From JBFMHD01 sp040752395 [NCBI: Candidatus Hydrogenedentota bacterium] (lineage in GTDB: Bacteria; JBFMHD01), in contig JBFMHD010000107.1 in NCBI GenBank assembly GCA_040752395.1, positions 1 to 9,447 on the forward strand: a DNA stretch of 9,447 nt, in the 5' to 3' direction. Below the pieces are notes generated by a model that had not been told where the DNA came from, ran no database searches, and saw nothing but the letters and a program-made list of their open reading frames with translations. Of the stretch, positions 5,655 through 9,447 are shown one piece after another. Every line of letters begins with the position of its first letter. The stretch's first letter is position 1. Both the position numbers and the translations under genes were made by a program.

Positions 5655-6779
5655 ATGTTTTATCATTTAGTTTACAAATTATCTGTATATTTTTCACCAT
5701 TTAATGTTTTTAAATACATAACATTCAGGACTGCGTATGCTGCTATTACAGCGTTTTTGTTCTGTCTTATAGTAGGACCTTATTTTATCAAAAAATTGAA
5801 AGAGATGAAGATACAGCATCAACGGGGTGAAGAAAAATTAGACCATCATCTTGACAAAGTAGGAACACCGACTATGGGTGGTGCGCTTATTTTAGGTGCT
5901 ATATTTTTTTCAATGATACTCTGGGGAAATTTTGCAAATGTTTATGTCTGGATAGTTCTCATTGTTTCTCTATTACTCGGCATTGTGGGTTTTGTTGATG
6001 ATTATCTTAAATGGACGTATGCTGATTCAAAAGGACTCAAAGCACATTATAAATTTTTAGCCCAGATAGTTATTGCTACTGGAGTAGCAGCTTATTTATA
6101 CATTTATCCTATCAAGGGATTAAATCTATGGAGTCCGGAAAGATTTATTGATATGAAGTTTGGTTATTGTTTAACAGCCCCGTTTCTGAAAAATTTTGTA
6201 GTCTATCTTGGAGTATTTTATATCCCCTTTGTAGTTCTTGTTATAGTAGGTTCTTCGAATGCCGTGAATCTTACAGATGGTCTTGATGGTCTTGCGATAG
6301 GATGTGTTATTTTTACAGCTTTAGCTCTTTCTGTCTTTACGTATCTTACAGGACATTTTAAGTTCTCGCAATATTTGAATTTAAATTTTATACGAGAGAG
6401 TTCGGAGCTTACTGTTTTTTTAGGTGCAATGATAGGTGCAGGGATGGGGTTCTTATGGTTTAATGCACACCCGGCTTCTATATTTATGGGTGATACCGGC
6501 TCATTATCACTCGGCGGAGTTATAGGGACCATCGTAGTCCTTATAAAACAGGAGATTGTCTTACTGATCATAGGTGGGATATTTGTGATAGAGGCTTTAT
6601 CGGTTATTCTTCAGGTGGCATATTTTAAAATAACCGGTGGAAAAAGATTATTTATGATGTCACCCATACACCATCATTTCGAATTAAAGGGATTACATGA
6701 GTCAAAAATTATCGTAAGATTCTGGATAGTTGCAATATTATTAGCATTAATAGGACTCAGTACAATTAAATTACGTTAA
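5655..6779 (+). CDS. mraY: Phospho-N-acetylmuramoyl-pentapeptide transferase MraY
   Basis: MraY is the integral membrane enzyme that moves phospho-MurNAc-pentapeptide to undecaprenyl phosphate, giving lipid I. The frame is open from GTG 5637 (380 residues, overlapping murF by 17 nt), but ATG 5655 is preferred. It gives the family opening MFYHLVYKLS...FNVFKYITFRT, has GGGAG at 5643-5647 with a 7-nt spacer, and sits 1 nt after the murF stop. Numbered from it, the 374-residue protein has about ten hydrophobic segments and all catalytic marks: GTPTMGG (71-77), the Mg-binding DD in VDDYLKWT (115-116), NAVNLTDGLDGLAIG (202-216), FMGDTGSLSLGG (277-288) with its catalytic Asp, and the histidine loop SPIHHHFELKG (336-346). 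Confidence 0.96.
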   Translation: MFYHLVYKLSVYFSPFNVFKYITFRTAYAAITAFLFCLIVGPYFIKKLKEMKIQHQRGEEKLDHHLDKVGTPTMGGALILGAIFFSMILWGNFANVYVWIVLIVSLLLGIVGFVDDYLKWTYADSKGLKAHYKFLAQIVIATGVAAYLYIYPIKGLNLWSPERFIDMKFGYCLTAPFLKNFVVYLGVFYIPFVVLVIVGSSNAVNLTDGLDGLAIGCVIFTALALSVFTYLTGHFKFSQYLNLNFIRESSELTVFLGAMIGAGMGFLWFNAHPASIFMGDTGSLSLGGVIGTIVVLIKQEIVLLIIGGIFVIEALSVILQVAYFKITGGKRLFMMSPIHHHFELKGLHESKIIVRFWIVAILLALIGLSTIKLR

Positions 6780-6785
6780 AGAACA

Positions 6786-8192
6786 ATGAAACTAAACAAG
6801 GTAAAAAACGTAGCAGTAATCGGCGCAGGTCAAACAGGCATTGATATCAGCACATACCTTGTTAAGAATAATATAAATGTTTTGTTGAGTGAGGCTAATA
6901 AAGACGTAATTATAAACCCGAGATTAATAAAGAACAGTTATTTTAGATATGAGATTGGTAAAAATAGTGAGAAATGTCTTGAGAGTGATCTGATTATACC
7001 TTCACCCGGGGTAAGCCCGGCTAACAAAATTTTAATAAAAGCAAAAAAGAATGACCTGCCTGTTTTATCAGAGATTGAGTTTGCGTTTTTAAAATATACT
7101 GAAAAGAGGACATACAAAAACATAGTTGCGGTCACAGGAACAAACGGTAAAACAAGCACAGTGCAGATGATAGAATTTATATTAAATAAATCAGGTATCA
7201 AAGCAGTTGCTTGTGGAAACATTGGAGACCCATTTATCAATTACGTTAATTACAAAGGTATAATTGTTCTTGAAGTCTCAAGTTTTCAACTTCATTACTC
7301 GTTTAAGTTTAGACCTTATATCTCGGTACTTTTAAATATAGATGAAGACCACATCGAGTGGCATAAAACTTTTCAAAACTACATAGAAGCCAAAAGGAAA
7401 TTATTTAAAAATCAGAACCCAAAAGACAGAATGGTCTTAAATTTCGATGATAAAAGGGTATTAGACCTAACAAAGGGTATACGAGTTAGAAAATATTATT
7501 TTTCGCAAACTCCTCTTCCACTTTGCAAGAACGAGTTTGATACCGCAACATACGAGTTTGAAAATGGATTAATCCTCAAAGATAAAAAGATTATTCATAT
7601 TATAAATTATAAAAAGTATAACGAATATGAATTCAATATATCAGGGATACAAGGTATATTTAGAAAGAATGCTTTAGCTTCACTTCTGGTATGTCAGATA
7701 CTGGGGATTGATGTACCAACCGGTATAAAAAAATTATCTGATTTTTCTGTAGGGGACCATAGACTTGAGACATTTTACAGGAATAATGGGATTACTTATA
7801 TAAATGATTCAAAATCAACAAATCCTCTATCTGTTATAGCTGCAATTGATAGTATGAATGATAAGTTTGTATTAGTCATTGGAGGATATGAAAAGGGGCT
7901 CGACTACAAAAATGTAAAAAATAGAATAAAAAATTCATTATGTGTTGGTTTAATTCTTTATGGTCCGCTCGGAAAAAGAATTCACAAAGAATTCAGCAAA
8001 GATTTATCAATTAAGACTATACTTGTAAATAGAATAGATGATACAATTGAAGCAGGAGTAGAGATATTAGATGGCAGCGGTATATTTCTCTTTTCCCCTG
8101 GAACCTCGAGTTTCGATTCTTTTGATAATTATAAAGAACGAGGGGACTATTTTAAAAGGAGAGTCAGAGAATGGTTAAAGACGAAGAAGTAA
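6786..8192 (+). CDS. murD: UDP-N-acetylmuramoyl-L-alanine--D-glutamate ligase MurD
   Basis: MurD adds D-glutamate to UDP-MurNAc-L-alanine. At 468 residues it is slightly longer than many homologues. It starts with a Rossmann-like VIGAGQTGIDIS (11-22), SPGVSPANK (73-81), then the ATP loop GTNGKTS (118-124), EVSSFQL (163-169), NIDEDHIEWH (184-193) and K203 in YIEAKRKLF as the likely carbamylated lysine. The C-domain has DHRLE (324-328), NDSKSTNP (340-347), GGYEKGLDY (366-374) and FSPGTSSFDSFDNYKERGDYF (436-456). The usual H-N pair before the N-A-L-A helix is replaced (I-F at about 291-292). The ATG 6 nt after mraY lacks a clear ribosome binding site, suggesting coupling. The 3' end overlaps ftsW by 22 nt. 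Confidence 0.95.
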   Translation: MKLNKVKNVAVIGAGQTGIDISTYLVKNNINVLLSEANKDVIINPRLIKNSYFRYEIGKNSEKCLESDLIIPSPGVSPANKILIKAKKNDLPVLSEIEFAFLKYTEKRTYKNIVAVTGTNGKTSTVQMIEFILNKSGIKAVACGNIGDPFINYVNYKGIIVLEVSSFQLHYSFKFRPYISVLLNIDEDHIEWHKTFQNYIEAKRKLFKNQNPKDRMVLNFDDKRVLDLTKGIRVRKYYFSQTPLPLCKNEFDTATYEFENGLILKDKKIIHIINYKKYNEYEFNISGIQGIFRKNALASLLVCQILGIDVPTGIKKLSDFSVGDHRLETFYRNNGITYINDSKSTNPLSVIAAIDSMNDKFVLVIGGYEKGLDYKNVKNRIKNSLCVGLILYGPLGKRIHKEFSKDLSIKTILVNRIDDTIEAGVEILDGSGIFLFSPGTSSFDSFDNYKERGDYFKRRVREWLKTKK

Positions 8193-9295
8193 AACCAATA
8201 AGAAAAAGAGCAAAGAATTTACCCGATATAATGTTTTTTTCAGCTGCGATAACTTTATCAGTAATAGGTTTTATAAGTGTCTCAAGTGCATCAGCAGCAG
8301 AGGGTTATAGATTGTTTCACAATGTTTTTTATTTTACTATAAGGCATATTATCTTTCTTATTACAGGTATCTTAGCCTTAATAATTTTTACTTATTTTAA
8401 TTACCGGGCATTAAAAAAGATTAGTTTACCAATGCTTATTTTATCAACTATTTTGTTAGGTATTGTTCTTATACCTCAATTCGGGAGTCTTGCAGGTGGG
8501 GCGAGAAGATGGTTTAGAATCGGACCATTATCATTTCAGCCAAGTGAGTTTGCAAGATTTGCGATTATAATTTATCTCGGAGTGAAATTATCGTTATCTC
8601 AAAATAATGTCAGAGATTCGCTTGAGAACTTTTTAAAAGTCTGGTTATTACCCCTTGTATTATGTGTTCTTATAATACTCGAACCGCATTTTTCTATGAG
8701 TATTCTTTTAATTATTACCGTGGGAATATTTATTTTTATCTGTGGTGCAAAAATGTTACATCTGATTTCTGTGGGTTTAATGTTTATTCCTGTAGCAATA
8801 GGATTAATAATAAAATATCCTTATAGAGCAAGGCGAATTCTTGCTTATCTTGACCCATTCACAGACCCATCTGATAAAGGTTATCATATTATTCAATCAT
8901 TAAAAGCAATAATAAAAGGTGGGTTCTTTGGTGTCGGGTTAGGAGAGGGTACACAAAAACTTGGCTATTTGCCAGAACCACATACTGATTTTATTCTGGC
9001 AATCATCGCAGAGGAACTGGGTTTTATTGTAGTAGCTGTTATACTCTTATTATTTTTTATTATCGCCTGGCGCGGCTTTAAGATCGCTTCTCAAAGTTCT
9101 AATAAAAAGGGTAGTTTACTCGCCTCTGGACTTACATTATTTTTGGTTATACCTGCGATGATTAACGTAGCTGTTATAACAGGATTGATACCATCAACTG
9201 GTATACCGTTGACTTATATAAGTTATGGTGGAACATCGCTTTTATTTGCCTTTATTGCGACAGGGATAATATTGAACATCTCAAGACAATTGTAA
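8171..9295 (+). CDS. ftsW: Septal peptidoglycan glycosyltransferase FtsW
   Basis: FtsW is the SEDS-family lipid II polymerase of the division septum, working with a class B penicillin-binding protein (FtsI). The 374-residue protein has a basic cytoplasmic N-terminus (1-18) and about ten membrane segments. Family marks are AGGARRWFRIGPLSFQPSEFARF (108-130), LEPHFSMS (170-177), DPSDKGYHIIQSLKAI (232-247), GVGLGEGTQKLGYLPEPHTDFI (254-275) with the putative catalytic Asp 273, EELG (281-284), and the C-terminal TGLIPSTGIPLTYISYGGTSLL (337-358). Context favours FtsW over RodA. ATG 8171 lies inside the end of murD and has a strong site, AAGGAGAG at 8156-8163, with a 7-nt spacer. Its usual partner gene ftsI is not in the window. 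Confidence 0.95.
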   Translation: MVKDEEVKPIRKRAKNLPDIMFFSAAITLSVIGFISVSSASAAEGYRLFHNVFYFTIRHIIFLITGILALIIFTYFNYRALKKISLPMLILSTILLGIVLIPQFGSLAGGARRWFRIGPLSFQPSEFARFAIIIYLGVKLSLSQNNVRDSLENFLKVWLLPLVLCVLIILEPHFSMSILLIITVGIFIFICGAKMLHLISVGLMFIPVAIGLIIKYPYRARRILAYLDPFTDPSDKGYHIIQSLKAIIKGGFFGVGLGEGTQKLGYLPEPHTDFILAIIAEELGFIVVAVILLLFFIIAWRGFKIASQSSNKKGSLLASGLTLFLVIPAMINVAVITGLIPSTGIPLTYISYGGTSLLFAFIATGIILNISRQL

Positions 9296-9307
9296 TTAAG
9301 ATAACGA

Positions 9308-9332
9308 AAGAAGCAAGAAGCAAGAAGCAAGA
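9308..9332 (+). repeat. Heptanucleotide tandem repeat in the ftsW-murG gap
   Basis: Three perfect copies of AAGAAGC (9308-9328) and a partial fourth (AAGA, 9329-9332) lie in the 48-bp gap between ftsW and murG, ending shortly before the murG ribosome binding site. Such short arrays can change copy number by replication slippage, which would change the length of the spacer but not a reading frame. No function can be read from the sequence. Confidence 0.85.
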
Positions 9333-9343
9333 TAGAGGATAAA

Positions 9344-9447
9344 ATGATGCAGAACATAGTTTTTACCTGTGGTGGCACAGGTGGACATATAATACCGGCG
9401 CTTACTTTAGCTTCTTTATTAAAGAAGAGTTTACCAATGTGGGGTTT
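9344..9447 (+). CDS. murG: N-terminus of MurG, lipid II-forming N-acetylglucosaminyltransferase (partial)
   Basis: MurG adds GlcNAc from UDP-GlcNAc to lipid I on the inner face of the membrane, giving lipid II. Thirty-four complete codons are present before the window ends. They start MMQNIVFTCGGTGGHIIPAL, where GGTGGHIxPAL is the diagnostic N-terminal glycine-rich loop of the family, in contact with lipid I. GAGG at 9335-9338 lies 5 nt before ATG 9344; the second ATG at 9347 would give an 8-nt spacer and cannot be excluded. The position after ftsW is the standard dcw order, and murC would be expected next. The gene is cut by the window edge, not broken. Confidence 0.93.
   Translation, partial: MMQNIVFTCGGTGGHIIPALTLASLLKKSLPMWG

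Noticed and set aside
8675-8704. FtsW reads EPHFSMS where many homologues have EPDFGT, suggesting loss of a catalytic Asp
   Set aside because: EPH variants are familiar in other SEDS proteins of the FtsW/SpoVE type, and the putative catalytic Asp is in PEPHTDFI at residue 273, which is intact.
9308-9332. Heptamer array as a CRISPR or origin iteron
   Set aside because: The copies are adjacent with no spacers, only 3.6 in number, and there is no replication or cas gene nearby.

Overview
The window carries the start of a division and cell-wall (dcw) cluster, placed directly after the end of a flagellar basal-body operon, all on the + strand. The DNA is AT-rich. The outer-membrane L-ring protein FlgH points to a flagellated, diderm bacterium. 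The DNPR motif in MurE indicates meso-diaminopimelate peptidoglycan. The exact phylum cannot be read from the sequence; a deep-branching or uncultured AT-rich Gram-negative lineage fits.

Layout. Positions 1-45 hold the last codons of an upstream gene, possibly flgA, overlapping flgH (42-674) by ATGA. The 675-947 interval has a terminator-like hairpin, a small ORF that looks like an eroded nucleotidyltransferase N-terminus, a second hairpin of unknown role and an A/T-only tract. A sigma-70-type promoter (TTGACA, 18 bp, extended -10) then drives the dcw genes: mraZ, rsmH, ftsL, murE, murF, mraY, murD, ftsW and the first 34 codons of murG, which is cut by the window end. Gaps are at most 48 bp and two junctions overlap or nearly touch, so this is one transcription unit.

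How it works together. MurD, MurE and MurF build the UDP-MurNAc-pentapeptide, MraY moves it to undecaprenyl phosphate as lipid I, MurG adds GlcNAc to make lipid II, and FtsW polymerises septal glycan. FtsL is a divisome scaffold. RsmH methylates 16S rRNA, and MraZ represses the operon through three boxes spaced 10 bp apart that lie just after the promoter.

Main points of interest: the MraZ boxes overlap the 5' end of the mraZ reading frame, so the longest reading frame is too long and the start must move downstream; ftsI is absent from its usual place between ftsL and murE; the ftsL 5' end has two competing starts in different frames; and a small frame-interrupted ORF lies between the flagellar and dcw genes. 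No new defence, mobile or CRISPR-like system is visible; this is mostly a conserved housekeeping region.
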